From Ralstonia sp. 25mfcol4.1 (GTDB lineage: Bacteria > Pseudomonadota > Gammaproteobacteria > Burkholderiales > Burkholderiaceae): 64,000 bases of DNA. The DNA is taken from positions 124,001 to 188,000 of the forward strand of contig NZ_FNJO01000011.1 of NCBI RefSeq assembly GCF_900104095.1. Reading direction: 5' to 3'. This document shows, piece after piece, positions 41,564-52,578 of this stretch. The notes below the pieces were generated by a model, which did no database searches, was not told where the DNA came from, and saw nothing but the letters and a program-made list of their open reading frames with translations. Position 1 is the stretch's first letter. Every line of letters starts with the position of its first letter. The position numbers and the translations under genes were made by a program.

Positions 41564-42955
41564 GTGTACTCCAAAACGCAAATCGATCCGGTAGTTAGCT
41601 TCCGCAACTCGCAGGGCGAGCAGGTGCGGGGCACGATCATCAATCTCCAGCGCAAGTCGCTGGTGATGGAAATCTACAATCCCTACTCGATTGTCCAGGT
41701 CAGCGAAGTATTGAGCGAGCTGAGCGTGCGCATGGGCGCGAAGAACGCGTACCTGGGCAAGGCAGTGGTCATGAGCCTGGTGAACACGGGCCTGACCGCC
41801 GTGGTGTCGCTGACGCTGATCGACGAGTGGCGCGAACTGACCGACGTGAACGATGCACCGAAATCGGTTGCACGCGAAGCCGAAATGTTCGTGCAGGACT
41901 GGGATACGCGCTTCAATATCCGCCGCGACTACCAGATCGTGGTCAACGAGATGCGCGCCTATCTGTCGGAAGTGTCGCGCTGGGTGGAGCAGGTGGACCT
42001 GACCGAGTCGCTGCCCAAGAAGGAAGGGCGGTTGCGCGAGGACGTGTTCTACGAACTGGCAACGCCCCTGATGGGGAAGGTGAAGACTTACCTCGACTGG
42101 CTCGAGGATGAGGCCCAGCGCGTGGACCAGGAAGTGGCGCCGGTGCATCGCACCTATGCCCAGGCCGCGCTGCATCCGTTGCTGCTGCGCGCGCCGTTCG
42201 TTTATCGCACCTTCACGAAGCCGCTCGGCTACGCGGGCGACTACGAGATGGTGAACCAGATCCTGAGCGATCCACAGCAGGGTCCCACCACTTACTTCCA
42301 GATCGTCAACACGGCATTCCTGAAGGCGGCGGTGGCCACGGCGCACCGTAACCGGATCGACCTGCTGGTGGATTACCTGACCCGCCAGGCTGAAAGGGCG
42401 CGCGCCGAAGGCCGCCAGTTCCGCGTACTGAACGTGGGATGCGGGCCGGCGTTCGAGATTCAGCGGTTCGTGCGCGAGTACCCGAATCCGGAGCTGCTGT
42501 CGTTCCAGCTGGTCGACTTCAGCGAGGAAACGCTCGGCTACACGCGCGCGTCGGTGGAGCGTGCGGCCGCCGGGGCGGGCCATAAGGTATCGGTCGAAAT
42601 GGTGCACCAGTCGGTGCACGACCTGCTCAAGCGCCGCATTGCGGCGGACGATCCGAGCGTGCGCGAATTCGATGCCGTCTACTGCGCCGGGCTGTTCGAC
42701 TACCTGTCCGACAAGGTCTGCGCGCGCCTGCTCCAGTATTTCGCATCGCGCTCGAAGCCCGACGGTCAGGTGCTGGTCACCAATGTCCACTCGGACAATC
42801 CCGAGAAATTCGGGATGGAGCATTTGCTCGAGTGGTATCTGATCTATCGCGACGAGGCCGGGATGTCCTCGCTCTTGCCGGAGAACTCGCATGCCCACCG
42901 ACTCTATGTCGATGAAACCGGCGTCAATGTCTTCGCCGAAGCCACTATCCGCTGA
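41564..42955 (+). CDS. phcB: SAM-dependent methyltransferase PhcB, quorum-signal synthase
   Basis: A 463-residue protein: an N-terminal region (about 1-90) of PilZ-like strands, a helical middle, and a class I SAM methyltransferase domain with VLNVGCGPAFEIQ (288-300). In R. solanacearum PhcB methylates a 3-hydroxy fatty acid to make the volatile signal 3-OH PAME or 3-OH MAME. The assignment rests on the domain and on the following HK-RR/HK-RR gene order phcS-phcR-phcQ. The GTG at 41564 is the only usable start giving the whole N-terminal domain. Which chain length it uses cannot be told. Confidence 0.88.
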   Translation: MYSKTQIDPVVSFRNSQGEQVRGTIINLQRKSLVMEIYNPYSIVQVSEVLSELSVRMGAKNAYLGKAVVMSLVNTGLTAVVSLTLIDEWRELTDVNDAPKSVAREAEMFVQDWDTRFNIRRDYQIVVNEMRAYLSEVSRWVEQVDLTESLPKKEGRLREDVFYELATPLMGKVKTYLDWLEDEAQRVDQEVAPVHRTYAQAALHPLLLRAPFVYRTFTKPLGYAGDYEMVNQILSDPQQGPTTYFQIVNTAFLKAAVATAHRNRIDLLVDYLTRQAERARAEGRQFRVLNVGCGPAFEIQRFVREYPNPELLSFQLVDFSEETLGYTRASVERAAAGAGHKVSVEMVHQSVHDLLKRRIAADDPSVREFDAVYCAGLFDYLSDKVCARLLQYFASRSKPDGQVLVTNVHSDNPEKFGMEHLLEWYLIYRDEAGMSSLLPENSHAHRLYVDETGVNVFAEATIR

Positions 42956-42995
42956 GGTTCCGGACGCCGAAGACCCGGCACCACCCGCCAAGGTC

Positions 42996-44327
42996 ATGAG
43001 CCCGAATCAACTTTACGCCGGATACCAGTCCGAGCTGGCCGACTTTCGCCTGGCGTTCAGCCGGGGCGGCGCCTACACGGCCATTGCGCTGGTGCTGCTG
43101 GGCGTAGGGTTGGACTACGGCCAGTATCCGCACTTGCAGCTGCCGTTCGCGATTGCGCGCGTGGTGGTCTCGCTGATGATCGCCGGTGTCATCGTGGCGC
43201 TGTACAGCCAGGCTGGGCGGCGCTTCGCGCCGTGGCTGACCATGACGTGGCTGCTGCTGCCGCAGATCATGATTGCCTGGATGATCTCGCAGACCGAAGG
43301 CGTCGAATCGCCGTATTACGTGGGCCTGAACCTGGCAATCTTCGCGTCGGGTATCGCGTTGCCATTCGGGCTCTGGCAAAACCTCGTGTTCGGCATCCTG
43401 TCGTACGTGCTCTACGCGGCCGCGTGCCTGCTGCATCCGGGCGGCGTCGAACCGATGGGCACATTTATCGTCAATTCGCTATTTCTGCTGTTTGCCGCGG
43501 CGGCCAGCGGCGTGTACACGTTCTTCAATGAACGTGCACGTTTCATGCTGTTCCGGCTGAAGGCCGAGGTGGCCGACAAGAATACCGAGCTGGAAGTCAT
43601 CAACCGCAAGCTGGTCGACATCAAGGGCCAGATGCTGCAGCAGGAAAAAATGGCGGCCATCGGTACGCTGGCGGCGGGCCTGCTGCACGAGGTCAACAAC
43701 CCGGTGAACTTCTGCCTGATGGCCATCGAGGTGGCCATGGAAGAGCCGGCGGCCAAGTCGGAGCCGATGCTGCAGGAATGCCTGGTCGACGCCAAGCAGG
43801 GCATGCAGCGCATCCAGCATATCGTGTCCGATCTGAAGACGTTCGCCTATCGCAAGCCTGGCGCCGAGGTCGAAGGCACGCCGTTCCTGTTCGAGAAGGC
43901 GCTCGATTCGTCGCAGCGGCTGACCGCGCACGAACTGCGCGGCGTCAAGATGACGCGCGAAATGCCTGACGATACGCTCGTGATGGGCGACGAAGCGGCC
44001 ATTATTGGCGTCCTGATCAATTTGTTCTCCAATGCGGCGCTGGCCATGCGCAAGGCAGGCACCAAGGATCCGGCCATCCATACGACCGTGCGCTGGCAGG
44101 ACAAGCGCCTGCATGTGACCGTCAAGGACAACGGCCCCGGTATCGCCGCCGAACACCTGGCGCGCGTGTTCGAGCCGTTTTTCACCACGCGCGAGGTAGG
44201 GCAGGGGCTGGGTCTCGGCCTGTCGATCAGCTATGCGGTGATCGAGCGCCACGAAGGCGTGCTGTTCGCCGAAAGCGAAGTCGGCCACTGGGCCGCTTTC
44301 AGCTTCGACCTGCCGCGTGCGGAGTAA
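42996..44327 (+). CDS. phcS: Membrane sensor histidine kinase PhcS
   Basis: The N-terminal ~180 residues form about six hydrophobic segments (YTAIALVLLGVGL to NSLFLLFAAAASGVY); the kinase core follows with the H-box LLHEVNNPVNF (His231 from this start), N-box VLINLFSNAALAMRK, and G-boxes DNGPGIAAEHL and GQGLGLGLSIS. PhcS senses the PhcB product. ATG at 42996 is preferred: it lies 40 bp after phcB, whereas ATGs at 42891 and 42927 would overlap phcB and add residues of no clear kinase character. The true start is not certain. Confidence 0.87.
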   Translation: MSPNQLYAGYQSELADFRLAFSRGGAYTAIALVLLGVGLDYGQYPHLQLPFAIARVVVSLMIAGVIVALYSQAGRRFAPWLTMTWLLLPQIMIAWMISQTEGVESPYYVGLNLAIFASGIALPFGLWQNLVFGILSYVLYAAACLLHPGGVEPMGTFIVNSLFLLFAAAASGVYTFFNERARFMLFRLKAEVADKNTELEVINRKLVDIKGQMLQQEKMAAIGTLAAGLLHEVNNPVNFCLMAIEVAMEEPAAKSEPMLQECLVDAKQGMQRIQHIVSDLKTFAYRKPGAEVEGTPFLFEKALDSSQRLTAHELRGVKMTREMPDDTLVMGDEAAIIGVLINLFSNAALAMRKAGTKDPAIHTTVRWQDKRLHVTVKDNGPGIAAEHLARVFEPFFTTREVGQGLGLGLSISYAVIERHEGVLFAESEVGHWAAFSFDLPRAE

Positions 44328-44334
44328 CGCTGTC

Positions 44335-45468
44335 ATGACCGATACCACGCAGCCGCGCCCCACCATCCTCTACGTCGATGACGAAGAGATGGCCTGCAAG
44401 TATTTCGCGCGCGCAGTGGGTAGCGAATACGAAGTACTGTCGGCCAACGGTGCCGACGAGGCGGTTGGCATCCTGCGCGCGCACCATGCCCGGATATCGG
44501 TGCTGGTGACGGACTTCCGCATGCCCGGCCGCGACGGCGGCGACCTGCTTCGGCAGGTGGCCCAGGAGTATCCGCAGATCGTGCGCATCCTGGTCACCGC
44601 CTATGCCGACAAGGACATGTTGCTCCAGACCGTCAATTCCGGCGAGGTGTTCCGCATCCTCGAAAAGCCGATTGGCGTGGCCGATGTCCGCGAGATCCTT
44701 CGGCTGGCGGGCGACCGCTTCCGCGAGCGGGCGGTGCGCCAGCAGCGGCTGATGGCCATCGACGAGACGCTGGCCTTCCTGGCGCACGAACTGAACACGC
44801 CGCTGGCGGCCATCGCCAATTTCGCGCTCGGTATCGGGTCGCGGGTCGATGCCGAGTACAGCCAGCAGCGTCAGCAGGAAATCGGCCGGGCGGCCAGCGC
44901 AATGCACGACAACGCCCAGTATTGCCTGGCGGTGCTGTCGTCGTTTCTCCAGTCGGTGCGCAGCAGCGCGGGCGGCGCCCCGCCGAAGCCGGGCGCCGGA
45001 CAGGAAGTCAGCGCCGGTGCGCTGGTGGCGTCGTTGCTGGATACCTATCCTTTTGCCGATAACCAGCGTAGCTGGGTGCAGGTGGAGCTGGAGGGCGATT
45101 TTCCGGTGCCCACGCTGCCCAACTGCGTGGCACTGGTGCTGTCGTCGGTCATGAGCAACGCGTTGCGCGCGTTGGCCGAGGTTGGCAACCCGTCGCTGCG
45201 CTTCGTGGTGGTGGCGGGCGAGCGCCCCGAGATCCGCATTGCCGACAACGGCCCGGGCATTCCGCCCGAAATCATGGGACGCCTGCTGGTGGATCCGGTG
45301 ACCACGCACGCATCGGCGGGCGGTAGCGGGATGGGCATGATCTTCTGCAACCGGGTGATGCAGTCGTTTGGCGGCGGCATCCGGATTGCGTCGGCATCCG
45401 GCGCGGGCACCACCGTAACCCTTGATTTCCCAAATTTCAAGAATCGTATGCACAGGAGTGATCGATGA
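44335..45468 (+). CDS. phcR: Response regulator/histidine kinase hybrid PhcR
   Basis: A 377-residue soluble protein with an N-terminal receiver (Asp15-Asp16, phosphoacceptor Asp60 in LVTDFRMPG, Lys111 in EKPIG) followed by a histidine-kinase core (His151 in LAHELNTPLAAI; N-box VLSSVMSNALRAL; DNGPGIPPEIMG; SGMGMIFCNRVMQSFGGG). A receiver preceding a kinase is typical of PhcR, which takes the signal from PhcS. It starts 7 bp after phcS and ends in an ATGA overlap with phcQ. Confidence 0.87.
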   Translation: MTDTTQPRPTILYVDDEEMACKYFARAVGSEYEVLSANGADEAVGILRAHHARISVLVTDFRMPGRDGGDLLRQVAQEYPQIVRILVTAYADKDMLLQTVNSGEVFRILEKPIGVADVREILRLAGDRFRERAVRQQRLMAIDETLAFLAHELNTPLAAIANFALGIGSRVDAEYSQQRQQEIGRAASAMHDNAQYCLAVLSSFLQSVRSSAGGAPPKPGAGQEVSAGALVASLLDTYPFADNQRSWVQVELEGDFPVPTLPNCVALVLSSVMSNALRALAEVGNPSLRFVVVAGERPEIRIADNGPGIPPEIMGRLLVDPVTTHASAGGSGMGMIFCNRVMQSFGGGIRIASASGAGTTVTLDFPNFKNRMHRSDR

Positions 45469-46457
45469 CCGAACCGAATACCACGCAGGCACCCCCGGCG
45501 ATTCTGTTCGTCGACGACGAAGCAACTGCGGTCAAGTATTTCCAGCGTGCCATTGGCCAGCTGGCGCCGGTGGTGACCGGCCAGTCCGTGGAAGAGGGCA
45601 AGGCCATGCTGGACGCCCATGCCGACAGCCTTGCCGTGCTGGTGTCCGACCAGCGCATGCCGGGCGAGTACGGCAACGAACTGCTGCGGTATGCGCGCGA
45701 GCGGTATCCGCATATTGTGCGCATCCTGACCACGGCCTATTCCGAACTCGACCAGACCGTCGAGGCCGTGAACCAGGGCCAGATCCATCGCTATATCAAG
45801 AAGCCGTGGGACATTACCGCGCTGCGCATGGAACTGAAGCAGGCGCTGGAGTTGTCCGGGCTGCGCAAGGAGCGCGACCAGCTGGTGCGCGAAAAGCTGA
45901 TGGTGCTGCAAAAGCAGACCGTGTCGTCGCGCGTGGGCATGATCCACGCCCTGTGCGCCAGCCTGATTGGCCCGGGACGCTTCCAGCCGGTGGAGACCTA
46001 TCTGTCCGGCACCTATCTGGCGGGCGCGCACAACGCCGAGCCGGACTGGCAGCGCCTGGACTATGCCGATCTGGTGGGCGCGGAAAGCCAGCGCAGCGGT
46101 TCGTTCGGCCATGCCGTCAGCACCACGCTGACGAAGCTGCGCGGCGCTGGCCGCTCCGCTGGCGACGCGGCGGCGGTACTGGCCGAAACGCTGGGCGCCT
46201 CGGTCCGCCGCGACGGCGACGTGATTACCTGGACATCACCTGACACGCTGAACGAATTCGTGTCCCGTCCCGTGGCCGAAGCGGTATCGGCCCAACATGC
46301 CGGATGGCTGGCCGTGCTGCTGTGGCTGGAGGAAGCCGGTGGCGCGCTGCACCTTGTGCGCGAAGGCGACGCCATTGCCGCACGCGCCGGCACCCGGGCA
46401 GATTCGTTCGCCGCGGACCGCCTCGCGGTGTGGATCGAGCAGCTGACCGAGGCATAG
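45465..46457 (+). CDS. phcQ: Response regulator PhcQ
   Basis: A 330-residue protein with an N-terminal receiver (Asp17-Asp18, Asp62 in LVSDQRMPG, Thr89/90, Lys112-Lys113 in YIKKPWD) and a C-terminal ~200-residue part without DNA-binding or GGDEF/HD-GYP motif. It overlaps phcR by 4 bp (ATGA) and closes the phcBSRQ operon. In R. solanacearum PhcQ is a main link from the sensor genes to PhcA activity. The YIKKPWD end of the receiver is also seen in RpfG-type regulators, but no HD-GYP follows. Confidence 0.85.
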   Translation: MTEPNTTQAPPAILFVDDEATAVKYFQRAIGQLAPVVTGQSVEEGKAMLDAHADSLAVLVSDQRMPGEYGNELLRYARERYPHIVRILTTAYSELDQTVEAVNQGQIHRYIKKPWDITALRMELKQALELSGLRKERDQLVREKLMVLQKQTVSSRVGMIHALCASLIGPGRFQPVETYLSGTYLAGAHNAEPDWQRLDYADLVGAESQRSGSFGHAVSTTLTKLRGAGRSAGDAAAVLAETLGASVRRDGDVITWTSPDTLNEFVSRPVAEAVSAQHAGWLAVLLWLEEAGGALHLVREGDAIAARAGTRADSFAADRLAVWIEQLTEA

Positions 46458-46500
46458 CACTGGTTTGTTCACCTCTGCCGCCGCGCGGCAGAGGGCAGGC

Positions 46501-46536
46501 AAAGAAAAAGGCACCCGAAGGTGCCTCTTTCTTTTG
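46501..46536. terminator. Bidirectional terminator phcQ / secF
   Basis: AGGCACC-CGAA-GGTGCCT stem, extended by A/T-rich flanks AAAGAAAA and TCTTTCTTTT, in the convergent gap. A further imperfect hairpin (CTCTGCCGC...GCGGCAGAG) lies just upstream at 46472-46492. Confidence 0.85.
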
Positions 46537-46556
46537 CCGCTCGGGCTCTCGAACCG

Positions 46557-47531
46557 TCAGGCCTGCGCCCCGTAGTTCGGATCGTTGCGGTCGGGAGCAT
46601 CGCCGCCTTTCTTCTCGCCCTTGACCAGGTCTTCGCGCTTCACGCCCAGCCACATGGCCAGCGCTGCCGCCACGAACACCGACGAATAGATACCGAACAG
46701 GATACCCACCGTCAGGGCCAGTGCGAAGTAGTGCAGCGTCGGGCCGCCGAAGAAGAACATCGACAGCACCATCATTTCGGTCGAGCCGTGGGTGATGATG
46801 GTCCGCGACATCGTGCTGGTAATCGCGTGGTCGATCACCTCGTGCGTGCTCATCTTGCGGTACTTGCGGAAGGCCTCGCGAATCCGGTCGAAAATCACCA
46901 CCGACTCGTTCACGGAGTATCCCAGCACCGCCAGGATGGCTGCCAGCACCGACAGCGAGAATTCCCACTGGAAGAACGCGAAGAAGCCCAGGATGATGAC
47001 CACGTCGTGCAGGTTGGCGATGATGCCGGCCACCGCAAACTTCCACTCGAAGCGGAACGACAGGTAGATCACGATACCGGCTACCACGCACAGCAGCGCC
47101 AGCAGGCCGTCGGTGGCCAGTTCCTTGCCCACCTGCGGACCGACGAACTCCACGCGCTGCAGTTTCACGTCAGGCGTGGCCGCCGTCAGGGCGCCCATCA
47201 CCTGCTCGCTTTGCTGCGCCGACGTCACTTGCTTGCCGTCCGGACCCTTCTGCAGCGGCAGGCGGATCATCACGTCGCGCGAGGTGCCGAAGTTCTGCAC
47301 CTGCACGTCGGTGTAGCCGAGCTTGCTGACCTGGCCCCGGATCTTTTCCAGATCGGCGGTCTGCTGGTAGTTGACCTCCATCACCGTGCCGCCCGTGAAC
47401 TCGATCGACAGGTGCAGGCCCTTGTGCCAGAGGAAGAAAACAGCGGCGGCAAACGTCAGGAAGGACACCACGTTGAAGATCAACGCGTGCTTCATGAACG
47501 GAATGTCGCGCTTGATGCGGAAGAATTCCAT
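46557..47531 (-). CDS. secF: Protein translocase subunit SecF
   Basis: Inner-membrane RND-type subunit that, with SecD, uses the proton gradient to pull secreted proteins. The 324-residue product starts EFFRIKRDIPFMKHALIFNVVSF, has a periplasmic loop (about 40-130) and five further helices including LAAILAVLGYSVNESVVIFDRIRE and TSTMSRTIITHGSTEMMVLSMFFFGG, the SecF signatures. It begins 24 bp after secD. Confidence 0.97.
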   Translation of the reverse strand: MEFFRIKRDIPFMKHALIFNVVSFLTFAAAVFFLWHKGLHLSIEFTGGTVMEVNYQQTADLEKIRGQVSKLGYTDVQVQNFGTSRDVMIRLPLQKGPDGKQVTSAQQSEQVMGALTAATPDVKLQRVEFVGPQVGKELATDGLLALLCVVAGIVIYLSFRFEWKFAVAGIIANLHDVVIILGFFAFFQWEFSLSVLAAILAVLGYSVNESVVIFDRIREAFRKYRKMSTHEVIDHAITSTMSRTIITHGSTEMMVLSMFFFGGPTLHYFALALTVGILFGIYSSVFVAAALAMWLGVKREDLVKGEKKGGDAPDRNDPNYGAQA

Positions 47532-47555
47532 GATGTGTTCCTGATATGTCCTGGC

Positions 47556-49418
47556 TTACTTGGCGACCGGTGCGTCCGCATCCGGCTTCCAGACCTGGCC
47601 GATGGCCAGGCTCTGGAGCTTCTTCTTGCGGCCATACCAGAGGTTGACCAGGCCGCGGTTGAAGAAGACCGCCGAGAACATCGAGGTCAGAATACCCAGG
47701 CAGTGCACCACGGCGAACCCGCGCACCGGGCCCGAGCCAAAGGCCAGCAGCGCCAGGCCGGCGATCAGCGTGGTCACGTTCGAGTCCAGGATGGTGGCCC
47801 ACGCGCGGTCGAAGCCGATGGCGATGGCCATCTGCGGCGACGCGCCGGCACGCAGTTCCTCCCGGATCCGTTCGTTGATCAGCACGTTCGCGTCAATGGC
47901 CATACCCAGCACCAGCGCGATAGCGGCGATACCCGGCAGCGTCAGCGTGGCCTGCAGCATCGACAGCACCGCGATCAGCAGCAGCAGGTTGACACCGAGC
48001 GCGAACACCGAGAATACGCCGAACAGCATGTAGTACAGGATCATGAACGCCGCGATGGCCGCAAAGCCGTAGGCCACCGAATCGAAGCCCTTCTGGATAT
48101 TGTCGGCACCCAGCGACGGGCCGATCGTGCGTTCCTCGATGATTTCCATCGGGGCAGCCAGCGAGCCGGCGCGCAGCAGCAGGGCCAGGTCGTTGGCGGC
48201 TTCGGTCGAGTACGAGCCGGTGATCTGGAAGCTGGAACCGAGTTCGGACTGGATCGTGGCCACGGTGAGCACTTCGCCCTTGCCCTTTTCGAACAGGACG
48301 ATGCCCATCGGTTTGCCGATGTTCTCGCGCGACACGTCGCGCAGCACGCGGCCGCCCTGGGCGTCCAGCTTGATGTTCACGGACGGGCGCTGGTTCTGGT
48401 CGAAGCCGGCCGAGGCGCTTTCGATGCGGTCGCCGGTAAAGATCACCTGCTTGCGCAGCATGACGGGGGCACCGTTGCCTTGCGTGAACAGTTCGTCACC
48501 GAACGGCACGGGGTCGCCCGGACGCGGATTGCGCACGGCCGGGTCGGCCAGGCGGGCTTCCAGCGTGGCGGTGCGGCCGATGATGTCCTTGGCCTTGGCG
48601 GTGTCCTGCACGCCCGGCAGCTGCACGACGATACGGTCGGCGCCTTGCTGCTGGATCACGGGTTCGGCCACGCCGAGTTCGTTCACGCGGTTGTGCAGCG
48701 TGGTGATGTTCTGCTTGACCGCGGCGTCCTGCACCGCCTTGCGGGCGGCCTCGGTGAACACGCCCACCACGTTGGTGCCGTCGATCGAGAAGGCCAGCTC
48801 GCGCAGGTTGTCGGCCAGGATGCCGCGCGCGCGGTTGGCGTCGTCGGCGTTGCCGAAGCGCACGGTCAGGCGGTCGCCATCGCGCTCGATGCCGCTGTGG
48901 CGCACGTTCTTGTCGCGCAGCAGCGTGCGCGCATCGCCGGACAGGCTGTCGAGCTTCTTGTCGACGGCGCCCTTCATGTCCACCTGCAGCAGGAAATGCA
49001 CGCCGCCGCGCAGGTCCAGGCCCAGGTACATTGGCAGCGCGTGCAGCGCGGTCAGCCAGTGCGGCGAGCCCGACAGCAGGTTCAGTGCGACCACGTAAGT
49101 GGCATCGTTGGCGTCGGGATTCAGCGCGCGCGACAGCACGTCCTTGGCCTTGAGCTGCTCGTCGGTGGTGCGGAAACGCGCCTTGACCGAGCCCGATTGC
49201 CCGGAGACGTCAAAAAAGACGCCGTCCGGCTGCAGCTGGTTCTGCGCCAGGATTTCCTCCACATGCTTCTGCATGGACAGGTCGACCTTGACCGTGGCCT
49301 TGGCCGACGATACCTGGACAGCGGGAGCCTCGCCGAAGAAGTTCGGCAGGGTATAGGTGATGCCGATGGCGAGGGCCACCAGGATCACGATGTATTTCCA
49401 AAGCGGATAGCGATTCAT
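47556..49418 (-). CDS. secD: Protein translocase subunit SecD
   Basis: The partner of SecF. The 620-residue product has an N-terminal helix (YIVILVALAIGITYTLPNFFG), a large periplasmic domain with LGLDLRGGVHFLLQVDMK (about 151-168), and a C-terminal bundle with LPGIAAIALVLGMAIDANVLI near 505 and AIAIGFDRAWATILDSNVTTL. Size is normal. It follows yajC by about 210 bp. Confidence 0.97.
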   Translation of the reverse strand: MNRYPLWKYIVILVALAIGITYTLPNFFGEAPAVQVSSAKATVKVDLSMQKHVEEILAQNQLQPDGVFFDVSGQSGSVKARFRTTDEQLKAKDVLSRALNPDANDATYVVALNLLSGSPHWLTALHALPMYLGLDLRGGVHFLLQVDMKGAVDKKLDSLSGDARTLLRDKNVRHSGIERDGDRLTVRFGNADDANRARGILADNLRELAFSIDGTNVVGVFTEAARKAVQDAAVKQNITTLHNRVNELGVAEPVIQQQGADRIVVQLPGVQDTAKAKDIIGRTATLEARLADPAVRNPRPGDPVPFGDELFTQGNGAPVMLRKQVIFTGDRIESASAGFDQNQRPSVNIKLDAQGGRVLRDVSRENIGKPMGIVLFEKGKGEVLTVATIQSELGSSFQITGSYSTEAANDLALLLRAGSLAAPMEIIEERTIGPSLGADNIQKGFDSVAYGFAAIAAFMILYYMLFGVFSVFALGVNLLLLIAVLSMLQATLTLPGIAAIALVLGMAIDANVLINERIREELRAGASPQMAIAIGFDRAWATILDSNVTTLIAGLALLAFGSGPVRGFAVVHCLGILTSMFSAVFFNRGLVNLWYGRKKKLQSLAIGQVWKPDADAPVAK

Positions 49419-49630
49419 CTTCGGCCAGTCATTGCAGTTGGCATGCCGACAAGTCGCGCACGAGGCGCGCCGGTTCGGCTGGACCGGTTGGCAAACAGCC
49501 GCCTGGCAGCCCGGTCACGCGTCCGGAAGGAGCGTGGAGGCTGGTGCAGGCGGCTGCGCAGGGCAGGGTCGGCGGAGCGTCTGGCGCCACACGACACCTG
49601 CCGGGATCAGGCTGGGAAGACCGTCCGGGA

Positions 49631-49957
49631 TCAGAGCGACTTCAGCGAGCCCTTCGGCAGCACGGTGGTCACGGCGTTCTTCTGCACGGTGATTTCCGTG
49701 CCTTCGGCCACTTCCAGCGTCACGTAGTTCTCGTTGACCTTGGTCACACGGCCCAGGATACCGCCGGCGGTCACGACTTCGTCGTTCTTTGCCAGGGCTT
49801 CCAGCATGGCCTTCGATTCCTTCTGGCGCTTCATCTGCGGGCGGATCATGATGAACCACAGCACCGCGAACATCAGGATGATCGGCAGGAAGCTCATCAG
49901 GCCACCGGCCGCGCCGCCGGCACCGGCGGTCTGCGCAAAAGCGTTCGAAATCAGCAC
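49631..49957 (-). CDS. yajC: Preprotein translocase subunit YajC
   Basis: A small single-span accessory of SecDF. The 108-residue product (GTG start with a good GGAG ribosome-binding site) has one hydrophobic segment, LMSFLPIILMFAVLWFIMI, then RPQMKRQKE and the conserved GGILGRVTKVNENYVTLEVAEG. The order tgt-yajC-secD-secF is the standard proteobacterial one. Confidence 0.96.
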   Translation of the reverse strand: MLISNAFAQTAGAGGAAGGLMSFLPIILMFAVLWFIMIRPQMKRQKESKAMLEALAKNDEVVTAGGILGRVTKVNENYVTLEVAEGTEITVQKNAVTTVLPKGSLKSL

Positions 49958-50178
49958 GTTACTTCTCCGTCACAAAGGTCAATCAGGGAATCGGGCATTC
50001 TATCACCCGGTTGTTGTCCCGCCTTGGCATTCTAGGGCGAATTACGGGTTTGTTCGGGGTGCTTTACAAGTACTTTGCGTACGTTGCAGATAACACCCCG
50101 CAGGCTTCCGTTGCGGGCAGTTATTCGACCAGCAGGCCGCCAAAAGTTCGGTTGCCTGTCTGGTTTTCAGAACATTCT

Positions 50179-51342
<1,164 letters not shown>

Positions 51343-52395
51343 TCAGTCGCGGCGGGTCAGCAGCATGGCGTCGCCGTAGCTGAAGAAGCGGTAGCGTTGC
51401 GCCACGGCATGGCGATAGGCGGCGCGGATGGCCTCGACGCCGGCAAGGGCGGACACCAGCATCAGCAGCGTCGACTTGGGGAGGTGGAAGTTCGTGATCA
51501 GCGCGTCCACCGCGCGGAAACGATAGCCGGGTGTAATGAAGATGTCGGTGTCGCCGTTGCCGGGGCGCAGCGTGCCGTCCTCGGCCGCGGCCGATTCCAG
51601 CGCGCGCAGCGACGTGGTGCCCACCGCGATCACCCGGCCGCCGCGGGCGCGTGTGTCGCGCACGGCATCGGCCAGTTCCGGGGTCACGGCGTACCACTCC
51701 GAGTGCATCTTGTGCTCGGACAGGTCTTCGGTGCGCACCGGCTGGAAGGTGCCGGCGCCCACGTGCAGCGTCAGGAAGGCGCGGCGGATGCCGGCGGCGT
51801 CCAGTCGCGCAAACAGCGCATCGTCGAAATGCAGGCCGGCCGTCGGCGCGGCCACCGCGCCCGGGTTGCGCGCGTACACGGTCTGATAGCGCGTTTCATC
51901 ATAGGCGTCGGGATCGTGCGTGATGTACGGCGGCAGCGGCAGCCGGCCATAGCGTTCGATCAGGTCGAGCGCGGGTTCCGGGAAGCGCAGCGTGAAGAAC
52001 TGGTCCACGCGCGGGCCCACGGTGACCGTGAAGGCGCCATCGGCCAGGTGCAGCGGGCTGCCTTCGGCCGGCGTCTTCGACGCGCGCACCTGGGCCAGCA
52101 CGGTATGGCTGTCCACCACGCGCTCGACCAGCACTTCGATCCGGCCCCCGCTGGGCTTCTGGCCGAAAAAGCGCGCCTTGATCACGCGCGTGTCGTTGAA
52201 GACCAGCAGGTCGTCGGGGCTCAGGTATTCGAGGATGTCGCTGAACGCGCGGTCCACCAGCCGCACCGCATCGGCGGTGTCATCCGGCGCCGTCCGCTCT
52301 ACCACCAGCAGGCGGCTGGCGCTGCGGTCGGGCAGGGCAGACTGCGCGATCAGTTCGGGCGGTAGCGGGAAATCGAAATCGGACAGGGTCAGCAT
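51343..52395 (-). CDS. queA: S-adenosylmethionine:tRNA ribosyltransferase-isomerase QueA
   Basis: Converts preQ1 in tRNA to epoxyqueuosine using the ribose of SAM. The 350-residue product begins [27 protein letters not shown] (given as a family landmark: [11 protein letters not shown]), then LPPYITHD near 175, [15 protein letters not shown] near 195 and the C-terminal [15 protein letters not shown]. It is the first gene of a queA-tgt-yajC-secDF run and is divergent from recG. Confidence 0.96.
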   Translation of the reverse strand: MLTLSDFDFPLPPELIAQSALPDRSASRLLVVERTAPDDTADAVRLVDRAFSDILEYLSPDDLLVFNDTRVIKARFFGQKPSGGRIEVLVERVVDSHTVLAQVRASKTPAEGSPLHLADGAFTVTVGPRVDQFFTLRFPEPALDLIERYGRLPLPPYITHDPDAYDETRYQTVYARNPGAVAAPTAGLHFDDALFARLDAAGIRRAFLTLHVGAGTFQPVRTEDLSEHKMHSEWYAVTPELADAVRDTRARGGRVIAVGTTSLRALESAAAEDGTLRPGNGDTDIFITPGYRFRAVDALITNFHLPKSTLLMLVSALAGVEAIRAAYRHAVAQRYRFFSYGDAMLLTRRD

Positions 52396-52578
52396 TGCGG
52401 TTCAGCGGGGAATTCGGGGGCAAAGCGCCAGGCAATACGCGAGCGGGGCAGCACTCCGGAACGAAGTGCCGCCGCAGGCATCGGTACGGCATGGGTACAA
52501 TCGGCGAATCCGACATTGTAAGGCTTGGGCGCCCGGCTTCGCCCGATGCCCGCTTGTGACCCCTATATTCCCGCGCTG

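Noticed and set aside
46521-49727. A 1068-codon plus-strand frame across secF, secD and their gap
   Set aside because: Composition is that of an antisense shadow (His/Arg/Gln/Val rich); secD and secF are unmistakable on the other strand.
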